From positions 48,043-112,042 of the forward strand of contig NZ_JAEB01000012.1 of assembly GCF_000518685.1 (NCBI RefSeq): a stretch of 64,000 nt of DNA, written 5' to 3'. Every line of letters begins with the position of its first letter. The first letter of the stretch is position 1. The position numbers and the translations under genes were made by a program. The DNA comes from Eubacterium xylanophilum ATCC 35991 (GTDB lineage Bacteria; Bacillota; Clostridia; Lachnospirales; Lachnospiraceae). Below the pieces are notes generated by a model. The model was not told the DNA's origin and ran no database searches. It saw only the letters and a list, made by a program, of their open reading frames with translations. Below, in pieces: positions 19,301 through 30,680 of the stretch.

Positions 19301-22300
19301 GTAGAGATAAAGATCCCAAGTCGTATGATTTTGAAAATTACGAGCACTCAGATGATGTGGGCTTAGGACTAATAAATATTCAGAGTGGAACTACAAATTC
19401 ATCATCGAAAGGATTTTATGATTTTATTCTTACCGGAAGCGTAAAAGCAAATTGTATAGACAGTAAAACAGGTGATGAAATATATTATGCGGCAACTAAT
19501 GATACAGCATCTGATCCAGCTGACGGAGCAAATGTTGACATGAAAAAGATGATAAGTGTTGGTGGACTAATAGGTGTGTCTAAAAACAATCAATACATAG
19601 ATAGTGTAGCTTTGCAGGATATAAATATAAAAGGTATAAGGTATTCTGGTGGATTAATTGGATTTGTATATCCACCAAAAAATACTACATATGATACAAC
19701 AATTGAAAATACAAAGAAGAATCCTTCATATGGCATCAATGTCCATGGGGCAGCAAATGCTGGGGGAATGATAGGTAGATCTTTCGATGGAACGATAAAG
19801 ATTGATAATGGAAATGCAACCTACAGTATTAAACAGGTGGTAAGTGAGTGCAAAGAAAGAACAACAGGTAAAGATTATCACTATGGTGTTGGAGGTTTTA
19901 TAGGAAATTGCAGAGGAAACAGTGAAGGTACAACGATAAAGAATGTTATTGTTGGTACTGAAAATCAGGATGAATTGACTTTTGTTAAAAGCGAGCACGC
20001 ACCGCTAAATACAGGTGGTCTTATTGGCATAATAAACAAGGGAAGTTTTAATATAGATAATTGTAAGATATACAATCAGTCGGTTAGCTCTAGTTATACA
20101 GTTGGTGGTTTGATAGGATATATAGCGTCAACTACGTCAACTAAAAAAGAATCTAAAATATCTAATGTTAGAGTTTTCTGTAGAGAGAACCTTGATGGAA
20201 TAATAGAAAGTACCGATGAGGCTTCTGGCGGATTTGTAGGAGCGGCAAAGAGAGATGTAAAGGATATTACAATATCTGAAAGTGAGGTTAACGGTTATAC
20301 AATAAGTGGAAAGAAATATGCCGGTGGAATTGTAGGATTATGGGGGCATGAACAAGACGCAGATGGAAAGAATAAATTGATTACCAAGAATGTAAATGTA
20401 TCAAAGAATACAATTACAGCCACATCCACTACTAGTAATCAGGGATATGCCGGAGGTTTAATAGGATATATGACTTACACTGGCAGTTCGAATTCAAAAC
20501 AGTTATATGGATACAATGTACTTGAAAGAAATATTACATTGAACGGAAATGGCAATAACGTGGGTAGTATTTGTGGAGGAGTCAAAGATGCAACTAACAA
20601 TGTAATCAAGTTAGCAGGTTTCTCCCGCATTGATACCAGAGAAAACAGTGCAATGGTTCAAAATACCATTGGCGGTGGAGGTACTTATGGTACAGGTGGA
20701 TATGTAGTATTTGCCGATTACAGAGGAGATGCTTTGGATGAAGATACTAGGAGCCAAACATTTTCTAATGTAAATAGTACCAATAACGTATTGGCAACGG
20801 CAGGAGGAGCAGTTACAGATAATAATCCATATGTTACATCTACGCTCCCATATGGAGATAAACTAGATGAGACCAATAAGTATTTCTTGACTTCAGATGG
20901 TATGAGCGAGGTACAAAAGGCTGGAAGTGGTAATACCACCAAGGTATTATCAAGGATTAATAGCGATATTAATTCAGAGAAACCGGGATACTACTTATAT
21001 GCTAAGGATAATATAGATGATTATGAGTCAGCTTATTCGACTATAACAAGAAAACTCTCAACATTTTCCGAGGAAGCGGGAAGTAGTGTTGTGGCAGATA
21101 AGGATTTTCCTGTTCTAATAGTTGATGATTTGTATCCACCAAATGTTACTGAGCTTATAAATAATTATCTGAGATTATTGACCAATACAGATATGGATTT
21201 CCAGACCAATAATAGCAATGTATTTGAGGTAAAGTTAAGTAAGTGTACATACTCAGCAGATGGATCTACCCTCACGATAGATGGTAATTCCAGTTGTTTG
21301 AAGAATAAGGGAGATGGATTCTTCTCTATGAATTCAAGCGACACAGATACTGCATCAGAGACGCCACAGTTCTCTCTGATCGATGTACAGTTCAAAGATC
21401 CATCTACACCTAGTAAAGTGGCTTATCACCTCTATGTGCCTGTATATGTCAAAAAACTCTTGGAGTATGATTTTAGAATTAATCTGGCATCCGGAACTAA
21501 TTATGTAGATACAATTCCTGTGACGGATATCAGGGAAAATACAATTCTTGAAAATCTTGGAACACCGCTCACTGCCGAGTTTGCATACTCATATAATAGA
21601 ACGGGATCAGACTGGGCGGTAGCAGCACAATCAGGGGATTCCCTCTTAGATAATTACAGTAAAAAGCTCAATTTCTCTAACAGTTCTCTTGTGCTTGGAG
21701 GAGAAAAGGCGGGTATAGAGAGTGGAAATTCTGTATATGATTGCAAGACCAAGATGGTTTTGATTGATGTAAATGACAGCGGAAAATCATATTACCTTGA
21801 TAAGTTAGATGAGACATCATTTAAGAAGAAGGGCACTTCTGACATTTGGGAGCTTGACTTACAAAAGTTCAAGGATATTAATGGAAATGCTTTTGAGCCG
21901 AAGAAATTCAATGATATGATGACAGTTACGGCGAGCAAGAGCACCAGCGGAACATTTGTCAAAGTATCAGATTACGGTGGAACGGCAACAGTAAAAGACA
22001 ATAGCGGCGGGGCGAATGACGGAGTGAAGTTCAGGATGATTGATACTACAGCTCATCCTACGGACAGCAGTATACCTGCATCAGATAAATATGAGATAGA
22101 TATTGATGCCAGTGACAATCTGACGGAGAGATACTTCCTCACCATATTTACAACTGCCAATTATGAGTCCGGCAGTAAGGCTGTTTACCATTATGATATA
22201 ACTTGTCCGGAGACCATGGGAAGTACACCATATCCTTCGAGAGTATCTGATATACATCAGGATTCTCACTTTGTAACGGGTTATATCTATGACAATACCT

Positions 22301-23421
22301 TGACGGTGACTCCGGATACGGAGCTCAACATGAGTACGCTAGCTCATGCAGCGGGTGATGATTATGTGCTTAGGACTAATCTCAGTGCCACTATAGGTAT
22401 AACAGAGGAGTCTGAGAATATAGTTAATACATATCTGACACAGATTAGTTCGATATCTATATTCCAGAGTTTGATGTTGAGTTTAGATAAGCATCAGGGC
22501 GGCAATAAGACTAGAGGAATTGAGGCTATAAAGAAGGCTGTTCCGACATCTTATACCATTAATGGCAAGGCTGCAACTAATGCGGATGAGGCGGGAATAG
22601 TTACTCCTAACTACATCGAATTTAGAAACAATGAGCAGCTTAGAATTAAGCTCGCTCAGGGAGTTGTAACCATATCTGCCGATGTGGAACTCACATTTAC
22701 GGAAGATGATTTGAAGAAGCAGTTTTTGCCTGGTCCGGAGGATGGCGTGGGAACTTCGATAGTGGGATATTCCAACATTGCCTCCGATAATACCAAGACT
22801 GCATACAGTGAGGTTAGCAAAAAGTCAGAGGATAATCATTACTACTATTATGATGGTGCGGAGACTGCTGAACTTAATTATAATGCATATGCGGATAGTG
22901 AGATAGGTGATTATGGACAGTTGGGAATCAATGCCAAGGAGCTCGATGAGAATCCGGTTCCGATCACCTCGCTTGGATCTTATAATATTACACATTTCCA
23001 GTCTTCTGCGGCAAAAGCCAATTTTATCAAGTGTGAGATAGAGATGCTTTCCAATGATGATGGCTATTCCGAGAAGAAGGTTTTGGGCGAATTTCTCCAA
23101 AGCTTAAATGTCAGTGGAAAAACAAGTCCGGTATCCAGTCTTACACTGAGTAACTCTAAGAAGTGGACCTATGTGTTTAACAAATCAGCCTTTGATCTCA
23201 AGTCCGGTGTATACGAGATTCCGATTGATTTCAAAGTATATACCGGCCAAACAGATGAGTTCGAAGGTTCATCAAGAAAATATGCCAACTACGAGGTAAA
23301 ACTTACAGTATCTATGCTTGAGACGCAGGATGGTAATCCGATAGATGGCTCAGAGCAGAGCGATTATATCAAGTATACTAACTCAAGAATATATACTGGA
23401 AGAGTTAATCCGAATAAATAA
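13318..23421 (+). CDS. Giant secreted protein with GLUG-type repeats (3367 residues)
   Basis: One unbroken frame of 10.1 kb. Residues about 1-50 hold a basic start and a signal sequence ([15 protein letters not shown]). At least two blocks of GLUG-type repeats are visible, near residues 280-620 and 2080-2420, with units such as [55 protein letters not shown] and [10 protein letters not shown]; such repeats stack as a parallel beta-solenoid. Near residue 1500 a new block opens with [18 protein letters not shown], a common lead-in to GLUG domains. The last 900 residues are beta-rich modules. There is no LPxTG or C-terminal membrane segment, so it may be held by the three anchored proteins before it. 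It is likely an adhesin or matrix protein; no enzyme motif is seen. Confidence 0.85.
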   Translation: MMRKRIKENRRENRKYSVKDIKKRAISLALAFALLFTAEPVSVRLWKASNEGRVVKSATKYDVGDYPVDEVVDGRNLIKITSKRNLIWYSQAYYEFDGHQNDLIEINFGEGTTTGEFEGFESIGTKEKPFRGDIVFGQTSTSIFNLDCPFFGYVYEDVSITEKNTGNSKNITLTRTDNNIMAPVFAKKVLSDGDSDTKSDWDITLEPFNKNSFNYIYSIGGIIDEIDASANVKIKIENNSVDGDRKTQISGTGDTGLVCGKMGPKSTLEADYTGSNKDFKITTKSGNVGGFVGSMADGSKLTVNIAKNKHPQGDGVEITSEKDGYAGGIVGYNDGGTVKINEEKDDGADPAFVIGQTITGQNVGGVFGYYRPFHEEDENDGVFKSVFDVDKYDIQASLVLNKAGGSVGGLFGVLENKQKRIENDEETELTGGEIIIKSKDNAHDEITCNYSGEKADNLGGLIGKYSAKDLKNTLRINSLSAVVNKDDGVKNYGGCIGYIQGTSYVNAKNFKLNKATNLAEGVETFGGVVGATNYGYLYVDGVNIGTADNGIGTFGGGGIVGNLNHGVLGMGGNINLKYSTPNDNSGCIVGSRDNALVYADEDFVYTKKSGLEVDNIGSYGDVMVFGDKLIKDVVFTENEHAITIGEVDKENIETVEDYAKASILFQIEIGGDGKNKVLSGTNIAENANIKFKSGATINLEGTGLRGITRDNGSKLVEYKGVVSATASAKCKIVFDTKNVGGNPVYRHKLTGLFGIINNSGDKKVASGLSLGGSILVKAKTDKMYVGALAAEATGYLEISDVDTTSDLAITVDGGSAIMVGRYVGSCTVNINNIKISDCIADGEISGANSNASTCFGGVIGKIEHKADATVSWDFKDITLKGTIKSTVDKDKDKAESRLSGLVSDIAGYDNPSSKNKRKLTLDNVSLNGIKIQGKTNTNMGGLLGYQWELTDVDVKNVSATGTPTVELTSGTGAVTGLVYKATGCWDIESLDLRGIKIDAKNASSVGVIVNTGKSGNNGIYLKLTADSDYKLSFADGTDVSKSVDNKQFDELVAYTAASSSDIMNNGNAIVSVYTAGLRMEDTAEDSLSYVARTEQGKTRNKNARYYYNLDTVTSDTASDLDTPQKKLMSWGVYTYASKNLKYYFADPFENNITNLNYDMKGYSWYPINYSSDVTIAGTFKFYNEEFEKCEDESSNAWSSLEESQHYMMHNGVFYNVSRNVNIGELTLQGNIGATGTNGTGALVYGTVSGSSSASSGITNISSLSGSINLDGIRVHNFASKSSSYAPLLINKVNNFVTLKISNVSTSNKYKDGNNTIEAATSLIGNAGDSTNNQYINVTFAGIKLDARSSENDPSGIAESVYNTTKSIFTRSTLLEQLQYTAGSSGTYTYTYDDDWGTGNHNVTYGLELWDGSSDGSDKPDNHTSGRDQYIGEEHWYIKTASDTELKYTSPTSASQSEPYDFSKFLPYVKQSSTKQQIKDETGNKHQLQVNHQAAERIYGCGTYNDPYIITNANDLVTISKWLQSASNFNGDVIDALPSDTWCDDKSGHTTYVHAPGTGNFYKSGDDSVSITEENMRKYLSRAYYEIPAGTSEIVLEANSGFLGFGSNAADSSYSFRGVIEGNETTITNKTANPLVVRSRGSVVRDLTINVDADITLKDATGTYDYNTSAGDNGAYGAVISHVLGGDNIIDNVQVNYGDSVIKTRGACAQFEPVGGYVGVVLQGGVIFKNMLSGLSGLESKNVTAVKGGSNPNITSYNQSVHTQNMAEGDNNLWLYVNPFVGRVIHGFAVNETTKYNPREEDATLKNGKKHYPIVDIKKYSSLTEDDKLSVSSGFAISIPDSQSMFLLSLIVNAGMGILTNTTNTTSIGTKTGYFNSDQTTRRSEYKKIGDDGLEETYGDYVDSTKDTSSTSTVANYVPYLVANYTNAVNGNYYAKQISKKDCTVELESGANYDLPDGFKGIGSFITSDHVLKVTKFDGKGAKVAQNTSYTYYVKGRDKDPKSYDFENYEHSDDVGLGLINIQSGTTNSSSKGFYDFILTGSVKANCIDSKTGDEIYYAATNDTASDPADGANVDMKKMISVGGLIGVSKNNQYIDSVALQDINIKGIRYSGGLIGFVYPPKNTTYDTTIENTKKNPSYGINVHGAANAGGMIGRSFDGTIKIDNGNATYSIKQVVSECKERTTGKDYHYGVGGFIGNCRGNSEGTTIKNVIVGTENQDELTFVKSEHAPLNTGGLIGIINKGSFNIDNCKIYNQSVSSSYTVGGLIGYIASTTSTKKESKISNVRVFCRENLDGIIESTDEASGGFVGAAKRDVKDITISESEVNGYTISGKKYAGGIVGLWGHEQDADGKNKLITKNVNVSKNTITATSTTSNQGYAGGLIGYMTYTGSSNSKQLYGYNVLERNITLNGNGNNVGSICGGVKDATNNVIKLAGFSRIDTRENSAMVQNTIGGGGTYGTGGYVVFADYRGDALDEDTRSQTFSNVNSTNNVLATAGGAVTDNNPYVTSTLPYGDKLDETNKYFLTSDGMSEVQKAGSGNTTKVLSRINSDINSEKPGYYLYAKDNIDDYESAYSTITRKLSTFSEEAGSSVVADKDFPVLIVDDLYPPNVTELINNYLRLLTNTDMDFQTNNSNVFEVKLSKCTYSADGSTLTIDGNSSCLKNKGDGFFSMNSSDTDTASETPQFSLIDVQFKDPSTPSKVAYHLYVPVYVKKLLEYDFRINLASGTNYVDTIPVTDIRENTILENLGTPLTAEFAYSYNRTGSDWAVAAQSGDSLLDNYSKKLNFSNSSLVLGGEKAGIESGNSVYDCKTKMVLIDVNDSGKSYYLDKLDETSFKKKGTSDIWELDLQKFKDINGNAFEPKKFNDMMTVTASKSTSGTFVKVSDYGGTATVKDNSGGANDGVKFRMIDTTAHPTDSSIPASDKYEIDIDASDNLTERYFLTIFTTANYESGSKAVYHYDITCPETMGSTPYPSRVSDIHQDSHFVTGYIYDNTLTVTPDTELNMSTLAHAAGDDYVLRTNLSATIGITEESENIVNTYLTQISSISIFQSLMLSLDKHQGGNKTRGIEAIKKAVPTSYTINGKAATNADEAGIVTPNYIEFRNNEQLRIKLAQGVVTISADVELTFTEDDLKKQFLPGPEDGVGTSIVGYSNIASDNTKTAYSEVSKKSEDNHYYYYDGAETAELNYNAYADSEIGDYGQLGINAKELDENPVPITSLGSYNITHFQSSAAKANFIKCEIEMLSNDDGYSEKKVLGEFLQSLNVSGKTSPVSSLTLSNSKKWTYVFNKSAFDLKSGVYEIPIDFKVYTGQTDEFEGSSRKYANYEVKLTVSMLETQDGNPIDGSEQSDYIKYTNSRIYTGRVNPNK

Positions 23422-23430
23422 AAAACTTCA

Positions 23431-23459
23431 TTGCAAACTTGGCGCCATTGGGGTATAAT
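23431..23459 (+). promoter_or_regulatory. glnS promoter
   Basis: TTGCAA at 23431-23436, a 17-bp spacer and TATAAT at 23454-23459. It begins only 10 bp after the giant gene stop; no terminator separates them, so some readthrough is possible. Confidence 0.7.
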
Positions 23460-23492
23460 GGTGTGGAAGTTAACTTTTCAGGAGGAAATACA

Positions 23493-25196
23493 ATGGCAGA
23501 AGTAACAAATAATGAAAATTTAGATAATGAAGAAACAGAAGTAGTATCCAAGAACTTTATCGAACAGGAGATTGATAAAGATTTGGAAAGTGGAAGATAT
23601 AGTGATATTATGACTCGTTTTCCACCGGAACCTAACGGATACTTGCATATAGGACACGCAAAGTCTATCATCTTGAATCAAGGACTTGCAAAAAAGTATA
23701 ACGGAATATTTAACCTTAGATTCGATGATACTAATCCGACAAAGGAGAAGGAAGAGTTTGTAGACTCAATTCTCGAGGATGTTCAGTGGATTATCGGTGG
23801 GGAGAAGCCACCTGTATACTATGCTTCGGCATACTTTGACAAGATGTACGAGTGTGCTGTTAAGCTTATTAAGAAGGGAAAAGCCTATGTGTGCGACTTG
23901 ACACCTGACGAAATCAGAGAGTACAGAGGTACCCTCACAGAACCAGGGAAAAATAGTCCGTACAGAGATAGAAGTATAGAAGAAAACTTGGATTTGTTTA
24001 CCAGAATGAAGGACGGAGAGTTCGAGGATGGAGCCAAAGTTCTTCGTGCTAAGATTGATATGTCAAGTCCTAATATCAATATGAGAGATCCTATTATCTA
24101 CAGAATCGCTCATATCAGCCATCACAATACAGGGGATAAGTGGTGTATTTATCCTATGTATGATTTTGCTCATCCAATCGAGGATGCAGTTGAGGGAATC
24201 AGTCACTCCATCTGTACGCTTGAGTTCGAGGATCACAGACCACTTTATGATTGGGTGGTTAAGGAGTGTGAATTTGAGAATCCACCAAGGCAGATCGAGT
24301 TTGCAAAGCTTTATCTCAAAAATGTTGTAACCGGAAAGCGTTACATCAAGAAGCTTGTAGAAGACGGAGTTGTAGATGGATGGGATGACCCACGTCTTGT
24401 GTCTATTGCGGCTCTCAGAAGAAGGGGCTTTACTGCTTCATCTATCAGAATGTTTATGGAACTTTCAGGTGTGTCAAAGAGCAATTCAACATCTGATTAT
24501 GCTATGCTTGAGTATTGTATTCGTGAGGACCTTAAGATGGTTAAGCCTAGAGTTATGGCTGTTTTGGATCCTATCAAGCTCATCATCACCAACTATCCTG
24601 AGGGACAGGTTGAGGAGCTTGATGTGCCAAACAATCAGGAGAATCCGGATATGGGTACGAGAAAAGTTCCATTTTCCAGGGAACTTTACATTGAGAGGGG
24701 AGATTTCATGATTGATCCTCCTCGCAAGTATTTTAGATTATATCCGGGCAACGAGGTACGCCTTATGAGTGCCTACTTTGTGACATGTACTGATTACAAG
24801 ACAGATGAGAATGGCAATGTCACAGAAGTGTATTGTACATATGATCCTGAGACCAAGAGTGGTTCCGGCTTTACCGGACGCAAGGTCAAGGGAACTATTC
24901 ACTGGGTAGAGGCGACAACAGCCAAGGAAGCAGAAGTGAGATTATATGAGAATCTCATTGATGAGGAAAAAGGCGTTTATAATGAGGATGGAAGCATGAA
25001 TATTAATCCTAATTCCCTTACTGTGCTAGACAAGTGTTATGTAGAGCCTTGCCTTGCAGAGGGAGCGCCTGGAGATAAGTATCAATTTATGAGAACTGGT
25101 TACTTCTGTCTTGATACCAAAGACTCAAAGCCAGACCACATGGTATTTAACAGAATTGTTTCTATGAAGAGTTCATATAGACCTGATAAGAAATAA
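23493..25196 (+). CDS. glnS: Glutaminyl-tRNA synthetase
   Basis: A class I synthetase of 567 residues that charges tRNA-Gln. The HIGH region is in [17 protein letters not shown] and the GlnRS-type continuation [17 protein letters not shown] follows. The second signature loop reads [12 protein letters not shown], a variant of the usual xSKR form, then [18 protein letters not shown]. The C-terminal anticodon-binding beta-barrels are present (for example [21 protein letters not shown] and [16 protein letters not shown]). The start at ATG 23493 follows CAGGAGGAAATAC; an upstream in-frame start at 23439 overlaps the promoter. It is followed 19 bp later by the DUF2225 gene, probably in one transcript. 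Confidence 0.96.
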   Translation: MAEVTNNENLDNEETEVVSKNFIEQEIDKDLESGRYSDIMTRFPPEPNGYLHIGHAKSIILNQGLAKKYNGIFNLRFDDTNPTKEKEEFVDSILEDVQWIIGGEKPPVYYASAYFDKMYECAVKLIKKGKAYVCDLTPDEIREYRGTLTEPGKNSPYRDRSIEENLDLFTRMKDGEFEDGAKVLRAKIDMSSPNINMRDPIIYRIAHISHHNTGDKWCIYPMYDFAHPIEDAVEGISHSICTLEFEDHRPLYDWVVKECEFENPPRQIEFAKLYLKNVVTGKRYIKKLVEDGVVDGWDDPRLVSIAALRRRGFTASSIRMFMELSGVSKSNSTSDYAMLEYCIREDLKMVKPRVMAVLDPIKLIITNYPEGQVEELDVPNNQENPDMGTRKVPFSRELYIERGDFMIDPPRKYFRLYPGNEVRLMSAYFVTCTDYKTDENGNVTEVYCTYDPETKSGSGFTGRKVKGTIHWVEATTAKEAEVRLYENLIDEEKGVYNEDGSMNINPNSLTVLDKCYVEPCLAEGAPGDKYQFMRTGYFCLDTKDSKPDHMVFNRIVSMKSSYRPDKK

Positions 25197-25215
25197 TACC
25201 AGATGAGGATAGAGT

Positions 25216-26115
25216 ATGAGTAAGCTATTTGAAGGATTGGATGCACTTGGAATCAAAGTAGATGACAAAGTTGACATTTATGAGGAAAACAAAGTGTCAC
25301 CGGAAGAACAAAGTGAGATTGTCGATAATAAGGAAGAGATAGACGAAGAGGAATTCTTGTTTGATAAGGAGATTGAGTGTGCAGTCTGCTTCAAGAAATT
25401 CACTTCGAGAGTTGTAAAGACCGGCAGATTGAAAATCATCGATTCTGATTCAGATCTAAGGCCTATCTACAGAGAGTTTGACATGGGAAAGTACGATGTA
25501 TGGTCATGTCCTCACTGCGGATATACGTCGCTTTCTAGATTTTTTGCCGGCATAACTTCTAAGCAGAGAAGTTTTATCAAGGAGCAGAGCATGGAGAGCC
25601 ATGGCGTCGAGAATGAGAATGCCACATACTCCATTGACGATGCTATAATGCGCTACAAACTTGCTTTGTATTATTCAATTCTCAAAAAGGGAAAACTCAG
25701 TGAAAAAGCCTATACTTGCCTAAAGTTGGCTTGGATGTTTCGCAGCAAGAGAGAAAATCTGGAGAAAAGTCTTGAGGAACTCTTGGATGTAGAAAATGCG
25801 AAGGATATCAATTTCGAAGAAGTCGTCAAAGTCAAGATGGAGATTGGAGAACTTCGCGATAGAGAGAAAGAAGCTATTCAAAATGCAGTTGTTGGTTTTG
25901 ATGAAGCCTATGATAAGGAAAATTTTCCGATTTGTGGCATGGACGAAGCCACTCTTGGATATTTGATTGCAGAATTATATAGGAAAATCGGAGAATATGA
26001 GAAATCCATGAGGTGGGTTAATTCGCTTCTCAAGAAACATATTGGAAACAAGAGACTCAGAGAGCGAATAACCGTACTCAAGAATCGTATCAGGAAAGAG
26101 ATAAATCACTCCTGA
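25216..26115 (+). CDS. DUF2225 family protein
   Basis: A 299-residue cytoplasmic protein of the DUF2225 family, function unknown. An acidic N-terminus is followed by two CxxC pairs, one in ECAVCFKKF near residue 56 and one in WSCPHCGYTSLSRFF near residue 100, which probably bind zinc. Between them RLKIIDSDSDLRPIYREFD is typical of the family. The rest is helical with TPR-like spacing (RYKLALYYSILKKGKLSEKAY; GYLIAELYRKIGEYEKSM). It probably shares the glnS transcript. Its last 10 bp overlap the convergent minus-strand gene. Confidence 0.85.
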   Translation: MSKLFEGLDALGIKVDDKVDIYEENKVSPEEQSEIVDNKEEIDEEEFLFDKEIECAVCFKKFTSRVVKTGRLKIIDSDSDLRPIYREFDMGKYDVWSCPHCGYTSLSRFFAGITSKQRSFIKEQSMESHGVENENATYSIDDAIMRYKLALYYSILKKGKLSEKAYTCLKLAWMFRSKRENLEKSLEELLDVENAKDINFEEVVKVKMEIGELRDREKEAIQNAVVGFDEAYDKENFPICGMDEATLGYLIAELYRKIGEYEKSMRWVNSLLKKHIGNKRLRERITVLKNRIRKEINHS

Positions 26116-26840
26116 TCACTTTGGGGTGGAACAATTCCATTAACTTTTGTCATAGCCCGTGGAACGGCATCCTTTGATGTCTTCCACGGTTTTTCTTTGT
26201 TTCTATAGTCAAACTTGTCGATGAACCAGGACAAGTCTTCCTCTACGCGCTTGTAGTTCTCGATGAAAACTCTGTCAATGGCGCGAGTGAACTCCTCTAA
26301 AGTGTTTCCGTGTAAACTCTCAGCGGCCTTCTCATAAAGCATGCCGTAATGCTCGAGACAAAGCCCCTTGCATTCATTGAGCTTTCTCGGAAATGCGCTG
26401 TCATTCTCATAGAGGTAAAATACTGTTGCGATATATCTCTCAAAAGTATGCTTGATTCTGTCGCAGATATAGCAGGAATTGTTAATCTTTTTGGTAAACT
26501 CATAGACCTGGCTTTCAGTGCTCTTGGAAAATAGTCCGCCACCGGTCTTACGTCCTTTTTTCTGCAACTTTTCGATTTCTTCAATCATCTTTTTCATATG
26601 TGTGTCCATGATGAGAGCAAGTCCGAGCCTGTTCTCAAAGTCATACATCATCTGCATATGAGGTCTGCAGAAACCGATTTTGTCGGTGGTAAGGCGGATG
26701 TCATCTTCCATATAACTTGGGCCCATGGCGAAGGCGACGGCATCATCCTCTAGTTTTTTACGCATGGCGCAGACAACGCATTCACAGTCTTTTTTGTCAA
26801 ATATATCATTAACCGGAATGGTATAAAGTTGTTCTTTCAT
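26106..26840 (-). CDS. DUF6062-like cysteine-rich protein
   Basis: A 244-residue cytoplasmic protein on the minus strand, function unknown. It begins KEQLYTIPVNDIFDKKDCEC and contains cysteine pairs at ECVVCAMRKK, GFCRPHMQMM, CYICDRIKHTFERY and GLCLEHYG, an arrangement of repeated C/H sites that suggests metal binding. The layout matches clostridial proteins listed as DUF6062, recalled rather than searched. A ribosome site AAAGGAG lies upstream on the minus strand (26848-26854). Its 3' end overlaps the DUF2225 gene by 10 bp. It diverges from groESL across a 290-bp spacer. Confidence 0.7.
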   Translation of the reverse strand: MKEQLYTIPVNDIFDKKDCECVVCAMRKKLEDDAVAFAMGPSYMEDDIRLTTDKIGFCRPHMQMMYDFENRLGLALIMDTHMKKMIEEIEKLQKKGRKTGGGLFSKSTESQVYEFTKKINNSCYICDRIKHTFERYIATVFYLYENDSAFPRKLNECKGLCLEHYGMLYEKAAESLHGNTLEEFTRAIDRVFIENYKRVEEDLSWFIDKFDYRNKEKPWKTSKDAVPRAMTKVNGIVPPQSDQE

Positions 26841-27026
26841 ATTTTACTCCTTTGGTTTGTGCGAACATTTTTCTGTGTCATATATAATGATAACAAAACA
26901 TCGGGTTACAGTAAACATTTTTAGGTAATTTGAACAAGAAATTTCAAATATTACAAAAAAGAGAGAAAAACAGAAAAAAGAGAAGATATAAGAAGAAAAC
27001 AAGAGATAATGTGGAGATTCACACGG

Positions 27027-27055
27027 TTGCAATATAATCCATTAATTATTATTAT
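27027..27055 (+). promoter_or_regulatory. groESL promoter
   Basis: TTGCAA at 27027-27032, a 17-bp spacer and TATTAT at 27050-27055, just upstream of the CIRCE operator. The rest of the spacer from 26841 is AT-rich and shows no further gene. Confidence 0.55.
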
Positions 27056-27065
27056 ATAGGAGTAA

Positions 27066-27092
27066 TTAGCACTCGGGAACATTGAGTGCTAA
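27066..27092 (+). promoter_or_regulatory. CIRCE operator (HrcA binding site)
   Basis: TTAGCACTC, nine bases, GAGTGCTAA: a perfect match to the CIRCE inverted repeat. HrcA represses groESL at such sites and releases them on heat shock. It is 43 bp before groES. hrcA itself is not in the window. Confidence 0.98.
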
Positions 27093-27113
27093 CAAATCAA
27101 AGTGAATGATTAA

Positions 27114-27419
<306 letters not shown>

Positions 27420-27433
27420 TATAGGAAAACTAG

Positions 27434-29070
<1,637 letters not shown>

Positions 29071-29071
<1 letters not shown>

Positions 29072-29571
29072 TGGAACAAGCATATGCAGAGTTTAGTGTA
29101 AAGAGAAATAATCCGCCATATATCAATGCTCTCAAGGTGGTTCTCATAGTTGTGCTCGTCATCCTTTTGTTGATAGCGATGTTGAGTAGAAATGGAATTA
29201 TGATTGCCCTTGGAGTGGGAGCAGCAGCTCTCTTGGGTTGGTATTGGCCACGCTTCAACGTGACATGGGAGTATGTATACTGTGACGGGCAGATTGACTT
29301 TGATGCTATCCTGGGACAGGACAAGAGAAAGAGCAATCTGAGAATCGATCTCGATGACGCGGATATCATCGCGCCGGAGAAATCACCGGCACTTGACGGA
29401 TACAGACATCTCGAGGTGAGAGACTACTCTTCTAGGAGAAAAGATGTGATCAGATATGGAATCGCAACTAAGATTGAAGGCAAAGATGCCAAGATTCTTA
29501 TCTACTTTGAGCCTAATGAGAAGATGCTCACACTCATAAAAGATAAATATCCCAACAAGAGCAAACTCTGA
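29071..29571 (+). CDS. DUF6106-like membrane protein
   Basis: 166 residues, function unknown. After a short polar start, two adjacent membrane segments cover about residues 20-58 (ALKVVLIVVLVILLLIAML and GIMIALGVGAAALLGWYWP). The cytoplasmic part begins TWEYVYCDGQIDFDAILGQ, a pattern found in small clostridial proteins listed as DUF6106 and in PH-like membrane proteins, recalled rather than searched. It starts on the last base of the groEL stop (TAATG), so translation is coupled to groEL, an unusual place for a membrane protein. It is followed by the family C repeat, which may terminate the operon. Confidence 0.75.
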
Positions 29572-29587
29572 TTTTGATTTGAAAGTC

Positions 29588-29705
29588 TGGGGGCTGTCGC
29601 ACTAAGACAGTCTAAAAACAGGAAGAGTCCAACCGATTCGAGACGCAATGCATGCGCATTGAAGTCTCTCTCTGGTTGGCCTCTTCCTGTTTTGTTGTAC
29701 TTATC
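29588..29705 (+). repeat. Hairpin repeat, family C (forward copy)
   Basis: It opens with GGGGGCTGTCGCACTAAG (family E arm), then a 20-bp outer stem from AAAACAGGAAGAG (29615) to CTCTTCCTGTTTT (ending 29693) with one mismatch, and an inner hairpin around GCAATGCATGCGCATT. The whole element recurs in reverse complement at 38253-38373. It may terminate the groESL operon. Confidence 0.9.
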
Positions 29706-29731
29706 TAGTGCTGACATTCCTCCAAAAAATA

Positions 29732-29793
29732 AAATCTCAGGCTTCGAAAAACCTGAGATATCGTATGAATCGAAGTATTCAGGCAGAAGGCTC
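29732..29793 (-). repeat. Intergenic repeat, family B (copy 2, inverted)
   Basis: The reverse complement of 8884-8947, matching over about 60 bp, with the stem ATCTCAGG (29734-29741) / CCTGAGAT (29752-29759). It lies between the family C copy and the 84-bp array. Confidence 0.9.
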
Positions 29794-29802
29794 ATGAGAA
29801 AA

Positions 29803-30480
29803 AGAAAAGTACGAAAAAAAAGCAAGAAATCTATCCGTACGTTGCCCCCCAGAGCAAGACAAGTATAGAAGAACGTACCGAGGGGGAAGATGGGGGGCGT
29901 GTAACGGGAGATTAGGGTGTAAGTACGGCAAAAAAAGAATAATATGAAAATCTAGCCGTACCGAGAGGAAAGAGGTGGAAGCGTGTACCAGGGAATTGGA
30001 GCGTGAGTACGGCAAAAAAAGAATAATATGAAAATCTAGCCGTACCGAGAGGAAAGAGGTGGAAGCGTGTACCAGGGAATTGGGGCGTGAGTACGGCAAA
30101 AAAAGGAGAATATGAAAATCTAGCCGTACTGAGAGGAAAGAGGTGGAAGCGTGTACTAAGGGGTTGGGGTGTGGGTACGGCAAAAAAACAAGAAATATTA
30201 GATTCTAGCCGTAATTTGCACACAAAACAGAGGACGGGATCCACGAGAAAAAAGAAAAGTACGGCAAAAAACAAGAAATAAGAGAATCTAGCCGTAATCC
30301 GCATCTAAAACAGAGGACGAGGTTTACGAGGAAAAGAAAAGTACGGAAACAAAGCAAGAAAAAAGAAATCTATCCGTACGTTGCCCCCAGAGCAAGACAA
30401 GTATAGAAGAACGTACCGAGAAGAAAGATGGGGCAAGCGTGTACCGGGAGATTAGGGTGTAAGTACGGCAAAAAAACAAG
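29803..30480 (+). repeat. Eight-unit tandem array of palindromes, 84-bp period (family F)
   Basis: The left arm GTACGGC or a variant occurs at 29809, 29923, 30007, 30091, 30175, 30259, 30341 and 30463. Spacing is exactly 84 bp for four successive steps, with 114, 82 and 122 bp at the edges, where a longer unit containing GCCCCCAGAGCAAGACAAGT is used. Each left arm is followed by an A-rich loop of about 25 bases and the right arm GCCGTAC. In the unit at 30341 the arms are GTACGGA and TCCGTAC, a compensated change. Units at 30175 and 30259 have lost the final pair (GCCGTAA). No coding is likely: open frames across it exist only because 84 is a multiple of three. The 200 bp after it, to 30680, hold one small palindrome (CCCGC/GCGGG, 30492-30524) and the next promoter. 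Confidence 0.93.
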
Positions 30481-30591
30481 AAATAATAGAACCCGCTTGG
30501 GAACTAAGCAAGTCGCTCCGCGGGCATACCAAATCTTCTTTTTTCTATTTGGACGCAATTTTTTTCATAAGACATATAAATGTCACAATCA

Positions 30592-30600
30592 TGGTATAAT
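30592..30600 (+). promoter_or_regulatory. Extended -10 promoter of the beta-helix protein gene
   Basis: TGGTATAAT at 30592-30600 about 80 bp ahead of the gene. No good -35 is seen, as is common for extended -10 promoters. Confidence 0.55.
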
Positions 30601-30680
30601 ATATGTTTGGTAAGGAATAGTGGAATTCCCATTTGTGATTTGGGAATACAATACGTTTTGTTTAGGAGGAAAGAGGAATC

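Noticed and set aside
13318..23421. A sortase-anchored wall protein.
   Set aside because: No LPxTG-like motif or C-terminal hydrophobic segment is present at the end of the protein.
29659..29868. A small frame starting in the family C repeat (and its twin at 38062-38298).
   Set aside because: The similar N-termini come from the shared repeat, not from a gene; the rest differs.
29779..30304. Two long overlapping minus-strand open frames with 28-residue repeats (for example FSYYSFFAVLT).
   Set aside because: They arise because the 84-bp array unit is a multiple of three; no ribosome site, no family match, and the second frame begins inside the array too.
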